Assembly (NCBI RefSeq): GCF_019800665.1
Contig: NZ_JAHVKO010000001.1
Coordinates: 744,001 to 808,000 of the forward strand
Direction: 5' to 3'
Origin: Microbulbifer agarilyticus
Lineage (GTDB): Bacteria; Pseudomonadota; Gammaproteobacteria; Pseudomonadales; Cellvibrionaceae
DNA: 64,000 nucleotides
Shown: piece by piece, positions 29,096 to 38,174 of the stretch
How the letters are laid out: every line of letters starts with the position of its first letter
Position numbering within the stretch: the stretch's first letter is position 1
Notes under the pieces: generated by a model
The model's database searches: none
What the model saw: only the letters and a program-made list of their open reading frames with translations
Told to the model about the DNA's origin: nothing
Translations under genes and position numbers: made by a program

Positions 29096-29872
29096 TTATG
29101 CAGCGCGCGGGAAAAGTCGGTAAAAATTTTCAGTGGTGATGCGGGCAAGCTCTTCGTAAGGGAGCCCACGCAAATCGGCAATAAATTCGGCCACTTCCCG
29201 CACGTAGGCGGGAATATTCGGTTTGCCGCGGTGTGGCACCGGTGCGAGGTACGGAGAATCGGTTTCCACAAGCAGGCGATCCAGCGGCACTTGCTTGGCA
29301 ACTTCACGAAGCTCTTCCGCATTTTTGAAGGTGACGATGCCAGACAGGGAGATGTAGTAGTTGAGGTCTAACGCGGCCTTCGCCATGTCCCAGGATTCGG
29401 TGAAACAGTGCAGAACCCCCGCATGTTCACGGCTGCCATGCTCTTTGATCAGATCGATGGTGTCCTGACGCGCATCGCGGGTATGCACAATGACGGGCAA
29501 GCCTATTTGATTGGCGGCCTGCAAATGCGCCACAAAGCTTTCCTGCTGCACTTCTCTGGTTTCGGTGCTGTAGTAGTAATCCAGGCCTGTTTCACCGAGT
29601 GCAACTACGTTGGGCTGCGCCGACAGGCTTTTTAGCTTGTCGACATCTGCCAGGCCTGAATCAACGTCCAGCGGGTGTACACCGACGGAACAGACCACAT
29701 CCGGATAGGTGTTGGCGATGGAAACTACCTGGTCGACGTTATCCAGGCTAATCCCCACACAGAGAAACTTGCTGACGCCGCGGCTACGCGCAAGGTCGAG
29801 CACCGCGTCCAGATCACCGTCAAACTTGTCGAGCTTGAGCCTGTCGAGGTGACAATGAGAATCTACCAGCAT
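29096..29872 (-). CDS. tatD: TatD-family metal-dependent DNase (YcfH type)
   Basis: A 258-residue TIM-barrel hydrolase. DSHCHLDRL supplies His6 and His8 of the first metal site; VGVHPLDVD, ALGETGLDYYY (metal-bridging Glu), VIVHTRDA, VLHCFTESW and LVETDSPYLAP complete the family signature. YcfH-type members have metal-dependent 3'-5' DNase or deacylase activity. It follows pilZ and holB in the conserved tmk-holB-pilZ-tatD order. Confidence 0.93.
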   Translation of the reverse strand: MLVDSHCHLDRLKLDKFDGDLDAVLDLARSRGVSKFLCVGISLDNVDQVVSIANTYPDVVCSVGVHPLDVDSGLADVDKLKSLSAQPNVVALGETGLDYYYSTETREVQQESFVAHLQAANQIGLPVIVHTRDARQDTIDLIKEHGSREHAGVLHCFTESWDMAKAALDLNYYISLSGIVTFKNAEELREVAKQVPLDRLLVETDSPYLAPVPHRGKPNIPAYVREVAEFIADLRGLPYEELARITTENFYRLFPRAA

Positions 29873-30060
29873 AAATCACAGCCTATCACCCTGTATTCGA
29901 GACAATGAATCAGGGAAAGTGAATCAGGGGAAAATGACGTGGGGATTATACAGACATGGCCAGCGATATGCCTGTCTCGGTAAGCGCTGGTGGCGCGCCG
30001 GAATGTGGCTGGCAGCTGCCGGGCCGAAGCGCCCGGCAGGATAAAGACAACGGAAAGTCT

Positions 30061-30414
30061 TTACAGTGTGTGCGTTGGACGGCTCGACTCCAGAGAGCCT
30101 GCCAGCAGCGTTTCAATCTTGTTCTGCGCGGTATTTTCCTTGTCGCTGAACTGGATACCGATACCGGGAGTGCGGTTGCCTTGTGCTCCTCCTGGTGTAA
30201 TCCAGACCACTTTTCCTGCAACCGGAAGCTTTTCCGGCTCATCCATCAGGCTCAACAGCAAGAAAACTTCGTCGCCCAAGCTGTAAGACTTGTCGGTATT
30301 GATAAACAGACCACCGTTTTTCACGAACGGCATATACGCTGCATACAACACGGATTTGTCTTGAATCTTCAGTGACAGGATGCCGTTGCGGGCACCGCCC
30401 CCCATACCTTTCAT
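30061..30414 (-). CDS. pilZ: Type IV pilus assembly protein, PilZ domain
   Basis: A 117-residue protein when started at the ATG at 30414, which has TGGGG upstream. It matches the founder PilZ group: GGLFINTDKSYSLGDEVFLLLSL, then VAGKVVWITPGG and GIGIQFSD. The RxxxR and DxSxxG residues that bind cyclic di-GMP in other PilZ domains are not evident, as in Pseudomonas PilZ, which does not bind the nucleotide. Family knowledge links it to pilus biogenesis through PilF and FimX. Its place between holB and tatD is the Pseudomonas order. Confidence 0.9.
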   Translation of the reverse strand: MKGMGGGARNGILSLKIQDKSVLYAAYMPFVKNGGLFINTDKSYSLGDEVFLLLSLMDEPEKLPVAGKVVWITPGGAQGNRTPGIGIQFSDKENTAQNKIETLLAGSLESSRPTHTL

Positions 30415-30601
30415 GCTAAACCCCACCGCGGTTGCGTGTAACTCGCCAGCCTTGCAAAGGATAGCTGGCCACACGCCACTTCTTGTACATTATTTAACCG
30501 CCGCCTGAATCCCTAACCCTGTGTAGAGCCGACGACCGTATAGGAATTGTCGTGGTAAGTTACCCCGATGGCCAGCGACCTGTCCACATTCCTGTGAAAT
30601 A

Positions 30602-31639
30602 TCAGCGGAACAGCGCCGCCCAGCGAATCATCAGCTCTTCCAGCAGTAACCGCTTGTTCGGGTTGCTGTTGCCGGATAGCAGCGCGCGGGCTTTGAGCAG
30701 GTGATCGTAGAATCCAAATACCGGCCGCATACTCTCCGGTCCCGTGCCAGGCAAACGCTGCAGTAAACCCATAATCTTGGGATCCGCGGCAACGTCGGTA
30801 CTGCGGGATTTCAGCATCAGTGCCACCCAGCTCTGCCAGAATTGCAGCAGCATATTGAGATCCGCCCCTTCAGCGGGCTTTTCCCATTTGCCTGCCAGCA
30901 CCACTGGGTTTTCATCACCGCGTGTCAAGCCACTCAGATCCGCAAAAAACGTTTGCCGAGTCTCTTCGGCCTCAGGCTCCATCAGGCGAATAGCCAGCAG
31001 CGGCGCACCGCCAGCGAGGTTGAGGGCACTATCAGCATCTTCGTTTTCAATGCCACTTTCGCGCAGCCAGCGCAAAGCAGATTGCTGCGGCGGTATCGGG
31101 AAAGCGATGGTCTGGCAGCGGCTGCGAATTGTCGGCAGCAGTCCGGAGGGATGATCCGTGATAAGTAGGAAAATCACCGATCCGGATGGCTCCTCAAGGT
31201 TTTTCAGGAGCGCATTTGCCGCATTAACATTCATTGCCTCGGCTGGCGCAAGAAGCACAACACGGGCGCCTTCTCGGCCACTGGTGCGACCAACAAATTC
31301 ACCCAACTCGCGAATCTGCTCAACCTTTAAAGGCCCCTGCTCTTTCTCCGGTACCACACGGGTAAAGTCTGGATGGGAACCCGCAGCGCGCAACTGACAA
31401 CCGCGGCACTCGCCGCAGGCCAAACCATGACGAGGCTGGTCGCACAACAGCAGCGCGCTGAACGCTTCCGCAAAACGGCGCTTGCCGAGGCCGGATTGAC
31501 CACTGATCAACAGCGCATGCGGGCAACGTCCTGCAACCCATTGTGCGCCCAGACGCTGCCACTGCGCCGCCTGCCACGGCAGGGGCGATGGAATCTGAGA
31601 CTGCGCGAAACCTTCGGATTCTACTGCCACGGATGTCAT
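30602..31639 (-). CDS. holB: DNA polymerase III subunit delta'
   Basis: A 345-residue clamp-loader subunit. The P-loop-like SGQSGLGKRRFAEAF is near residue 46, followed by the four-Cys zinc module (CDQPRHGLACGECRGCQ) and RARVVLL-like ARVVLLAPAEAMNVNAANAL, then KNLEEPSG and LPTIRSRCQT with the sensor/arginine-finger SRC motif. It loads the beta clamp together with delta and gamma/tau. Its ATG overlaps the tmk stop (ATGA), showing translational coupling. Confidence 0.94.
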   Translation of the reverse strand: MTSVAVESEGFAQSQIPSPLPWQAAQWQRLGAQWVAGRCPHALLISGQSGLGKRRFAEAFSALLLCDQPRHGLACGECRGCQLRAAGSHPDFTRVVPEKEQGPLKVEQIRELGEFVGRTSGREGARVVLLAPAEAMNVNAANALLKNLEEPSGSVIFLLITDHPSGLLPTIRSRCQTIAFPIPPQQSALRWLRESGIENEDADSALNLAGGAPLLAIRLMEPEAEETRQTFFADLSGLTRGDENPVVLAGKWEKPAEGADLNMLLQFWQSWVALMLKSRSTDVAADPKIMGLLQRLPGTGPESMRPVFGFYDHLLKARALLSGNSNPNKRLLLEELMIRWAALFR

Positions 31640-32274
31640 AACGGGCTCGCAATCTGACGCAACGCCAGCGCCAGGCTCTCCTGAACCTGCTCAAGTGGCA
31701 CCGAAGCGTCAATTACCGTGTATTGATCCGGGGCGCTTTCCGCACGTTTGAGGTAAGCCGCACGGACCTTGTTAAAGAAGTGAATCTGCTCGCTTTCAAA
31801 TCGGTCTGCCTCACCGGTACTGGCCGCGCGCTGCAGGCCAATTTCTGGGTCGACATCAAGCAACAGAACCTGATCAGGACGCAGATCACCCTGCACGGTT
31901 TGTTCGAGCTGCGCGATCAGGTCCCAGTCCAGTTCACGACCACCTCCCTGATACGCATAGGTCGCGTCGGTAAAGCGGTCACAAACAACCCACTTTCCGT
32001 CGGCGAGTGCGGGCAATATCACGCGCTGCAAATGCTGGGCACGAGCGGCAAAAACCATCAGTAGTTCCGCCGTGGGGTCCACGCTTTCCTCGCGTTTTTC
32101 CAGCAGCAGGTTCCGCAGTTGTTCGGCGAGGGGGGTACCACCGGGCTCCCGTGTTTGGATAAACGGAATCCCCTGCTCCGTTAGCCACTGGGTGATAAAG
32201 CGAAGATTCGTGGACTTACCCACGCCCTCTCCGCCTTCCAGAGTAATAAATTTACCGTTTGGTAGATCGCTCAT
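31636..32274 (-). CDS. tmk: Thymidylate kinase
   Basis: A 212-residue kinase that phosphorylates dTMP to dTDP. P-loop EGGEGVGKST at about residues 12-21, the DR(Y/F) motif in CDRFTDATYAYQGGGRELD, and LLLDVDPEIGLQRA. The ATG at 32274 (MSDLPNGKF) is chosen over an in-frame TTG at 32301 because GGAA stands about six bases before it. It overlaps holB by four bases and follows mltG closely. Confidence 0.94.
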   Translation of the reverse strand: MSDLPNGKFITLEGGEGVGKSTNLRFITQWLTEQGIPFIQTREPGGTPLAEQLRNLLLEKREESVDPTAELLMVFAARAQHLQRVILPALADGKWVVCDRFTDATYAYQGGGRELDWDLIAQLEQTVQGDLRPDQVLLLDVDPEIGLQRAASTGEADRFESEQIHFFNKVRAAYLKRAESAPDQYTVIDASVPLEQVQESLALALRQIASPL

Positions 32275-32309
32275 TGATGTTCCGGCCGTCAAAACGGGCA
32301 ACCGTTTAA

Positions 32310-33425
32310 TTAATTTTCTTGTACTTTTCCTGGGCTCGAACGGTAATCCGAACGACGCCTCAACTGATACTGGCGCACCGCCTTGTTGTGCTCAGACAGT
32401 GTTTCCGAGAAGTAATGCGAGCCATCCCCTTTCGCCACAAAGTACAAACTTTTTCCGGGTTTGGGGTGCAAGGCCGCGTGAATGGCTTCCCGTCCCGGCA
32501 GAGCGATAGGTGTCGGCGGCATCCCACTGATCACGTAAGTGTTGTACGGCGTTGGCTGGCGCAAGTCAGCGCGGCGTAAATTACCATCGTATTTAGCGCC
32601 CATGCCATAGATAACCGTAGGATCGGTTTGCAGGCGCATGCCCTTGCCCAGGCGTCGGACGAAAACACCGGCAATTTCATCGCGCTCCCAGGGTACACCG
32701 GTCTCTTTCTCGACAATGGATGCCATGATCAAAGCATCATAGGGAGAATCATATGGCAGGTCATTTCCGCGTTTTTCCCACTCTTCCGCAAGCACTTTGC
32801 TCATACGTTGGTTGGCCTGACGCAACAGGTCTAAATCACTGGTGCCAGAGCGATAGATATACGTATCTGGGAATATCTGACCTTCCGGATTGCCGTCTAT
32901 GCCCAAGGCTTGCGCAGCGGATTCGACGGTGGCCCCCGCATCCGTTGCTCGAATTTTTTGTGAGGCGCGTATCTGATTGAGCGCCTGCTGGAATGTCCAC
33001 CCTTCGACCAGGGTGACACGATAACGCGTGACATCACCTCGATTGAGTCGCGCAACCAGATCCATGGCGTTACTGCCAGCTGGGATCATGTATTCGCCAG
33101 GGTGAATATGGCCGAGTTTTTTAATTCGGGCATAACCCAGTACGAGGCGCGGGTGTTTTACAACTCCGTCTGCCGCAAGGCCGTGCACCACCCGTGAAAG
33201 GTTACTGCCGGCCTCCACATCCATTCGCAACCCCTGCGCCGGAACGGATAAAGGCGCTATGAGAGCACTGTTAATGAACCACAGGGACGCGCCGCCGGAT
33301 ATGACACCGAGCACCAGTAACACGAGTGCACCCCGAACGAACTTGCCAAGCCTGGAGACCTTGGTCGTCTTTCCTTTGCCTGAATTCGCGGAAGCTTTTT
33401 TCCGGTTTTCTTTCTTCGCTACCAT
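32310..33425 (-). CDS. mltG: Endolytic murein transglycosylase
   Basis: A 371-residue YceG-like protein. A basic cytoplasmic N-terminus (KKENRKKASANSGKGKTTK) precedes one membrane segment at about 28-51 (ALVLLVLGVISGGASLWFI). The periplasmic part has a LysM-like fold and the catalytic ASIVEKETGVPWERDEIAGV with its Glu, followed by LQTDPTVIYG and YNTY.I.GLPPTPI-like YNTYVISGMPPTPIALPG. MltG cleaves nascent glycan strands and sets their length. It overlaps the pabC 3' end by seven bases. Confidence 0.95.
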   Translation of the reverse strand: MVAKKENRKKASANSGKGKTTKVSRLGKFVRGALVLLVLGVISGGASLWFINSALIAPLSVPAQGLRMDVEAGSNLSRVVHGLAADGVVKHPRLVLGYARIKKLGHIHPGEYMIPAGSNAMDLVARLNRGDVTRYRVTLVEGWTFQQALNQIRASQKIRATDAGATVESAAQALGIDGNPEGQIFPDTYIYRSGTSDLDLLRQANQRMSKVLAEEWEKRGNDLPYDSPYDALIMASIVEKETGVPWERDEIAGVFVRRLGKGMRLQTDPTVIYGMGAKYDGNLRRADLRQPTPYNTYVISGMPPTPIALPGREAIHAALHPKPGKSLYFVAKGDGSHYFSETLSEHNKAVRQYQLRRRSDYRSSPGKVQEN

Positions 33426-34312
33426 AACTCTTCCGAAATTAACGCTTGCAGCACGCTTGTTGCACGCCCTGGGCGTACCGGGCTCTGTATCTGGGGATCC
33501 ATTTGCAAGACTTGTGGAGTGCTTGCCAGCAATCGCGCGGGAATCACGCCCCGCACACTGTTACAGATCGCCAGTTCGTCGGCTCTCGCCAGATCCGATG
33601 GATAAAGCGTATCTTCGCTGATTTCGACCTGACCGGCCAGCCAGCGCAACATGACCCCGCGCACTCCAAACTGATCCAGCCTCGGTGTTACCCAATCTGA
33701 GCCGATCCGCAGCAACAGGTTGCTACGAATGCCCTCAATCACCGCACCTTTTGGTTCCAGCAGCACCGGCTCGAGCAGTGGCTCGCCGGTGGTTGCGCGT
33801 GCCGGCCACTCGGCTGCAGCCCCCGTATAGACATCTCTTACGAGTAATTTACAGCCGTAGAGTTCGGCATGCTCTGAACCACCGCCCAAACTTCGCGTGC
33901 CCGGCGCAAACGGCGATCGCGTAGCATCACGGGTGAGTCTGGTGCCGCACAACCCCAACAGCACGCCATTAGTCCATGGAGAGGCTTTCTCTAATGGCTC
34001 CACTCGAAAATCCCACACGGGTTTATCGGTGTCGGTATCTTGCAGTACACCGTAACGCAGCCTTACCCGAGCACCTTCCGGCCAATTTTGCGTACGCGAC
34101 GTCACCTGCTCCAAGGATGCGCTGATTGCATTTAGGTCCTCGGATGGCGGGGAAGCGCTGCGCTGCAAACGCGCACGGTGAAATTCCCACAGCGGGATCT
34201 TCCCGTGGCCGGCCCGCATTGTCTCCAGTACGCCAAACTGAAACGCACTATCCGGCACGAGCGTGTGCAGCTCGCCGGCAGCGGAAAAATAGAAAGGGTA
34301 GATATCCGTCAC
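33419..34312 (-). CDS. pabC: Aminodeoxychorismate lyase
   Basis: A 297-residue class IV PLP aminotransferase-fold protein. FQFGVLETMRAGHGKIPLWEFH is the typical N-terminus; GCKLLVRDVY supplies the PLP lysine; IEGIRSNLLLR and VRGVMLRWL match the C-terminal phosphate-binding part. It releases pyruvate from 4-amino-4-deoxychorismate to give p-aminobenzoate for folate; its partner PabB is at 9429-10775. The start is a GTG (34312) with no good ribosome site, so it may be translated at a low level. The end overlaps mltG. Confidence 0.88.
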   Translation of the reverse strand: MTDIYPFYFSAAGELHTLVPDSAFQFGVLETMRAGHGKIPLWEFHRARLQRSASPPSEDLNAISASLEQVTSRTQNWPEGARVRLRYGVLQDTDTDKPVWDFRVEPLEKASPWTNGVLLGLCGTRLTRDATRSPFAPGTRSLGGGSEHAELYGCKLLVRDVYTGAAAEWPARATTGEPLLEPVLLEPKGAVIEGIRSNLLLRIGSDWVTPRLDQFGVRGVMLRWLAGQVEISEDTLYPSDLARADELAICNSVRGVIPARLLASTPQVLQMDPQIQSPVRPGRATSVLQALISEELW

Positions 34313-34377
34313 GGATCAAGGAGGGCAGCAATAGAGCGGACTGTTAAAACACAGCCGCTCCATCGCGTATTGCACGG

Positions 34378-35619
34378 TTAAACGCGCTGAAAAATCAGCG
34401 AGCCGTTGGTGCCGCCAAATCCAAATGAATTGGATAACGCAGCATCAATTTTCATCTCTTGCGCCTTATGTGGCACCAGGTTAACACCGGTACAGTTCTC
34501 ATCGACGTTATCGAGATTCACGGTGGGTGGCGCGACCTGATCCTGAATCGATTTAACCGAGAAAATTGCTTCGATTGCACCCGCAGCACCCAGCAGGTGA
34601 CCGGTCATAGACTTAGTCGAGCTTACCGCCAGCGCATCCAAGGAGTCGGAAAACACGGAACGTACCGCAGCAATCTCTGCCTTATCGCCCAGCGGCGTAG
34701 AGGTACCATGCGCGTTAATGTACTGAATAGCCGCAGGTTCGAGGCCCGCGTCATTCAGCGCATTCGACATGGAAAGCGCTGCGCCAGCACCGTCTTCTGG
34801 TGGTGACGTCATATGGTGTGCATCACCGCTCATACCAAAGCCACTCAGCTCAGCGTAAATCTTTGCTCCACGTGCCTTGGCATGCTCGTACTCTTCGAGT
34901 ACCAGTACACCCGCGCCCTCACCCAGTACAAAGCCATCACGGTCTTTATCCCAGGGGCGGCTGGCTGCCTGCGGGTCATCGTTGCGAGTGGAGAGTGCGC
35001 GCGCTGCGCAGAAACCACCAAGACCAACCGGCGTGGTAACCATCTCCGCACCACCGCAAACCATCACATCGGCATCACCATATTGAATGGTACGCAAACC
35101 GATTCCGATCGCGTGGGTTCCGGTTGTACATGCAGTTGTTGTCGAAAGGTTCGGGCCTTTCATTCCGTATTTGATCGACAGGTTACCGGCAACCATATTA
35201 ATAATGGCACCGGGAACAAAGAAAGGAGAAACGCGGCGGGGTCCCTTCTCTGCAATCAACATTGCATTATTCTCAATGGCGGCAATACCGCCCATACCAG
35301 ACCCGATACAGGCACCAACTTTCGAGGCCATTTCCTCGGATACTTCCAAGCCACTATCTTCCATGGCCTGAATAGCGGCGCTCAACCCATACTGCAGAAA
35401 CACATCCATTTTGCGTGCTTCTTTCGCTGGGATATGAGGCTCCGGTGAAAAATCTTTTACTGTCGCTGCAAAGCGTGTGCTGAATGCAGAAACATCAAAT
35501 GTGTCAATCGGCACAACACCGCTGGTACCTGCCAACAAAGCAGACCAGGTATCTTCAAGGTTGTTGCCCAGAGGGCTAACCATGCCCATACCGGTAATAA
35601 CGACTCTTCTTTTCGACAC
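34378..35619 (-). CDS. fabF: 3-oxoacyl-[acyl-carrier-protein] synthase II
   Basis: A 413-residue condensing enzyme, started at the GTG at 35619 with GGGGAG six bases upstream; the frame stays open further but without a site. [16 protein letters not shown] opens the thiolase fold; the nucleophile is in [14 protein letters not shown], and the His pair in [11 protein letters not shown] and [11 protein letters not shown]. FabF elongates acyl-ACP chains with malonyl-ACP. It follows acpP, separated by two hairpins that may lower its expression relative to acpP. Confidence 0.97.
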   Translation of the reverse strand: MSKRRVVITGMGMVSPLGNNLEDTWSALLAGTSGVVPIDTFDVSAFSTRFAATVKDFSPEPHIPAKEARKMDVFLQYGLSAAIQAMEDSGLEVSEEMASKVGACIGSGMGGIAAIENNAMLIAEKGPRRVSPFFVPGAIINMVAGNLSIKYGMKGPNLSTTTACTTGTHAIGIGLRTIQYGDADVMVCGGAEMVTTPVGLGGFCAARALSTRNDDPQAASRPWDKDRDGFVLGEGAGVLVLEEYEHAKARGAKIYAELSGFGMSGDAHHMTSPPEDGAGAALSMSNALNDAGLEPAAIQYINAHGTSTPLGDKAEIAAVRSVFSDSLDALAVSSTKSMTGHLLGAAGAIEAIFSVKSIQDQVAPPTVNLDNVDENCTGVNLVPHKAQEMKIDAALSNSFGFGGTNGSLIFQRV

Positions 35620-35700
35620 TGATGTCTCCCCGATATAAATGCTATGCGCCGTAACCCTATCGCCGTTATCGGTCGCAAATTTATCAAGTTTCAAATATGC

Positions 35701-35780
35701 CGAGAGCCGCGCTATGCAACATAGAACGGCTCTCGTAAAGCTTTTATACCGACCAGTGCGCGTGGCACTGGTGGTAAAAG
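35701..35780 (-). terminator. Two hairpins between acpP and fabF (attenuator or RNA-stability elements)
   Basis: CGAGAGCCG (35701-35709) pairs with CGGCTCTCG (35727-35735), with an inner CTATG/CATAG stem. A second hairpin pairs ACCAGTGC (35752-35759) with GCACTGGT (35765-35772) and extends outward through CTTTTA/TAAAAG (about 35740-35780). Neither has a long U-tract on the minus strand, so partial termination or 3'-end protection of a short acpP mRNA is more likely than full termination. Confidence 0.6.
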
Positions 35781-35823
35781 TAACGTGTATTGGTCACGCG
35801 CTACTTAAGCTATCCAGCAGGAA

Positions 35824-36060
35824 TCAACCCAGGTTCTGGTTGATGTAATCGATGGCCAGCTGAACAGTGGTAATTTTCTCGGCTTCTTCGTCCGGGATTT
35901 CGGTCTCGAATTCCTCTTCCAAAGCCATTACCAGCTCAACAGTGTCGAGGGAGTCAGCGCCCAGATCTTCAACAAAGGATGCTTCAGGTTTTACATCTTC
36001 TTCCTTCACGCCCAGTTGTTCAGCAACGATCTTTTTTACGCGCTCTTCAATGCTGCTCAT
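35824..36060 (-). CDS. acpP: Acyl carrier protein
   Basis: A 78-residue acidic protein almost identical in pattern to E. coli AcpP. The phosphopantetheine attachment Ser37 lies in [18 protein letters not shown]. It carries growing acyl chains during fatty-acid synthesis. A recognisable promoter (36178-36205) lies upstream and hairpins lie downstream, as expected for a protein needed in great excess over FabG and FabF. AGGAG lies 12 bases before the ATG, longer than usual. Confidence 0.99.
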   Translation of the reverse strand: MSSIEERVKKIVAEQLGVKEEDVKPEASFVEDLGADSLDTVELVMALEEEFETEIPDEEAEKITTVQLAIDYINQNLG

Positions 36061-36177
36061 GATTCAATTTAACTCCTAGTGGATAAAAATCTAATTTGGT
36101 CACTGCTTAAAATTTATTCGTCATTTTTTGACGATTCAGCAACCGGCTTACACAGCTAACGGTTTATGCGAGGCGGC

Positions 36178-36205
36178 ATTGTACCCTGATTTTTTCGGGA
36201 TGTAA
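36178..36205 (-). promoter_or_regulatory. Promoter of acpP
   Basis: Minus-strand -35 TTACAT (36205-36200) and -10 TACAAT (36183-36178) with a 16-base spacer. The start would fall near 36170, giving a leader of about 110 bases that contains a small CGTCA/TGACG hairpin. Confidence 0.65.
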
Positions 36206-36264
36206 TGCACCGCCTCACCGCAACCATTGAATGATAAATTTTTCTTTACCAATCAATCAGTTAT

Positions 36265-36290
36265 GTTGATTTTCTCGAAAGAAAATCAAC
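36265..36290 (-). terminator. Hairpin at the fabG stop codon
   Basis: GTTGATTTTC (36265-36274) pairs perfectly with GAAAATCAAC (36281-36290), overlapping the fabG TGA. No U-tract follows on the minus strand, so it is more likely a processing or stability element than a full terminator. Confidence 0.5.
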
Positions 36291-37041
36291 CCATATACAT
36301 GCCACCATTCACCTGAATGGTCTCTCCGGTCACATAACCGCCAGCATCACTGGCCAAAAATGCAACAACGGAGGCAATTTCTTCAGGTGCGCCCAGGCGC
36401 CCCAGAGGGATCTTGCTCAGCAGCGCTTCACGCTGTGCTTCCGGCAACACTTTAGTCATATCGGTATCGATAAAACCTGGTGCTACGGTGTTCACCGTAA
36501 TCCCGCGAGAACCCACCTCTGCGGCAAGAGCCCGAGCAAAACCACCGACACCAGCTTTGGTGGCAGCGTAATTACTCTGGCCAGCATTACCCATGCTGCC
36601 GACCACAGAGCTGATATTGATAATACGGCCCCAGCGCGCCTTGGTCATATCACGCAAACACGCCTTGCTGACACGGTAGACAGCGGTCAGGTTCGTATTC
36701 AGAACGTCCTCCCACTCGTTATCTTTCATGCGCATCAGCAGGTTGTCTTTGGTAATCCCGGCGTTGTTTACCAGGATGGTCGGCGCACCAAATTCACTTT
36801 TTACTGCGTCCAAAACGCCAGCAATACTTTCAGCGTTGGTTACGTCCAGCTCTTTACCAGAACCTTTGATACCTTTTTCTGCAAAACGTGCCGTAATTTT
36901 TTCTGCGCCGCCAGCACTGGTCGCAGTGCCGATCACAATGGCACCCTGCGCACCAAGTAGGTCTGCAATCGCCGCGCCAATTCCTCGGCTGGCGCCAGTA
37001 ACCAGTGCAACTTTCCCTTCCAGTGAAGTTGTAATTGTCAT
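36286..37041 (-). CDS. fabG: 3-oxoacyl-[acyl-carrier-protein] reductase
   Basis: A 251-residue short-chain dehydrogenase with the NADPH motif TGASRGIG at 15-22, NNAG in ILVNNAGITKDN, and the catalytic Ser, Tyr and Lys in NISSVVGSMGNAGQSNYAATK. The C-terminal YVTGETIQVNGGMYMG is typical of FabG. It reduces 3-oxoacyl-ACP. GGAG lies five bases before the ATG. It sits between fabD and acpP in the standard order. Confidence 0.97.
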   Translation of the reverse strand: MTITTSLEGKVALVTGASRGIGAAIADLLGAQGAIVIGTATSAGGAEKITARFAEKGIKGSGKELDVTNAESIAGVLDAVKSEFGAPTILVNNAGITKDNLLMRMKDNEWEDVLNTNLTAVYRVSKACLRDMTKARWGRIINISSVVGSMGNAGQSNYAATKAGVGGFARALAAEVGSRGITVNTVAPGFIDTDMTKVLPEAQREALLSKIPLGRLGAPEEIASVVAFLASDAGGYVTGETIQVNGGMYMG

Positions 37042-37133
37042 AATTTCTCCAGATCGCCAACAACCGACCCATTAACAAAACGGGGCGGAGGGGCGGGGTT
37101 CTTCGTCAACTATTGAGCTGTTTTATGCGGCTA

Positions 37134-38078
37134 TTAGCTGGCCGTAGCGGTAACCGCTGCGGATAGCTGCTCGGATGATTCAATATTGTGCGCGGTAAGG
37201 CTGCGGTCAATGCGCTTTGCGAGGCCGGCCAGGACCTTGCCCGGACCGCACTCAACCAGCTGCTGCACCCCAGAGCTCGCCATCGACTGAACACAGGCAG
37301 TCCAGCGTACCGGGCTGTAGATCTGTTCGACCATCAAGGCCTTGATCGCAGCTGGGTCACTTTCGGTTTTGGCGTGCACATTATGAATAATCGGTGTTGC
37401 GGGCGCGTTAAACGCGGTCGCTTCGATTTGTGGAGCGAGTTTGTCTGCCGCTGGACGCATTAGCGCGGTATGGAACGGTGCGCTCACTGGCAATGGCATG
37501 GCGCGCTTGGCACCAGCCGCCTTGCAGGCATCGATGGCGCGACCGACGGCCGCTGCGCTACCGGCGATTACAACCTGACCCGGCGAGTTGTAGTTCACGG
37601 CTGCGACTACCTCACCCTGCGCGGACTCGGCGCAGGCCGCTTCGACCGCGGCATCGTCGAGACCGATAACTGCAGCCATGGCGCCTTCGCCTGCAGGAAC
37701 AGCTTCCTGCATCAGGCGCCCGCGCTCGCGCACCAAACGCACACCGTCTGCGAAATCGAGCACGCCGGAGCATACAAGTGCAGACCATTCGCCAAGGCTG
37801 TGGCCCGCCATGAACGCAGGAGCCGCCCCGCCCTGTGCCAACCAGGCGCGGTAAAGCGCAACGCTAGCCGTTAATAGAAGCGGCTGGGTTCTTTCGGTGA
37901 GATTGATGTCTTCCTGGGCACCATTTTGGCAAAGGTCCCAAAGATCGTAACCGAGAACGGAGGAAGCTTCAGAAAAGGTCGCAGAGACCTCAGGAAAGGC
38001 CTGGGCAGCATCGGCCAGCATGCCAATTTGCTGGGAGCCCTGCCCGGGGAAAACGAACGCCAATACTGAGTTGGTCAT
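37134..38078 (-). CDS. fabD: Malonyl-CoA:ACP transacylase
   Basis: A 314-residue acyltransferase. The N-terminal FVFPGQGSQQIGM and the nucleophile elbow MAGHSLGEWSALV are clear; the catalytic His lies in SAPFHTALMRPA. It loads malonate onto ACP. The ATG at 38078 is preferred to an outer TTG at 38096 because AAGGA lies about seven bases before it. The gene follows plsX by about 95 bases with no fabH in between. Confidence 0.96.
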   Translation of the reverse strand: MTNSVLAFVFPGQGSQQIGMLADAAQAFPEVSATFSEASSVLGYDLWDLCQNGAQEDINLTERTQPLLLTASVALYRAWLAQGGAAPAFMAGHSLGEWSALVCSGVLDFADGVRLVRERGRLMQEAVPAGEGAMAAVIGLDDAAVEAACAESAQGEVVAAVNYNSPGQVVIAGSAAAVGRAIDACKAAGAKRAMPLPVSAPFHTALMRPAADKLAPQIEATAFNAPATPIIHNVHAKTESDPAAIKALMVEQIYSPVRWTACVQSMASSGVQQLVECGPGKVLAGLAKRIDRSLTAHNIESSEQLSAAVTATAS

Positions 38079-38174
38079 TGAACATCCTTTAACCAAATAA
38101 ATTAAGCCACTAATTCCAGGGATGGCTATACAGCAGGCGCCTGCTGGTCGAACCTTGGGGCGAAAGACCGGGAA

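Noticed and set aside
38079..38174. Missing fabH between plsX and fabD
   Set aside because: Absence from the cluster is the usual state in Pseudomonas-like gammaproteobacteria, so it is not a deletion worth reporting.
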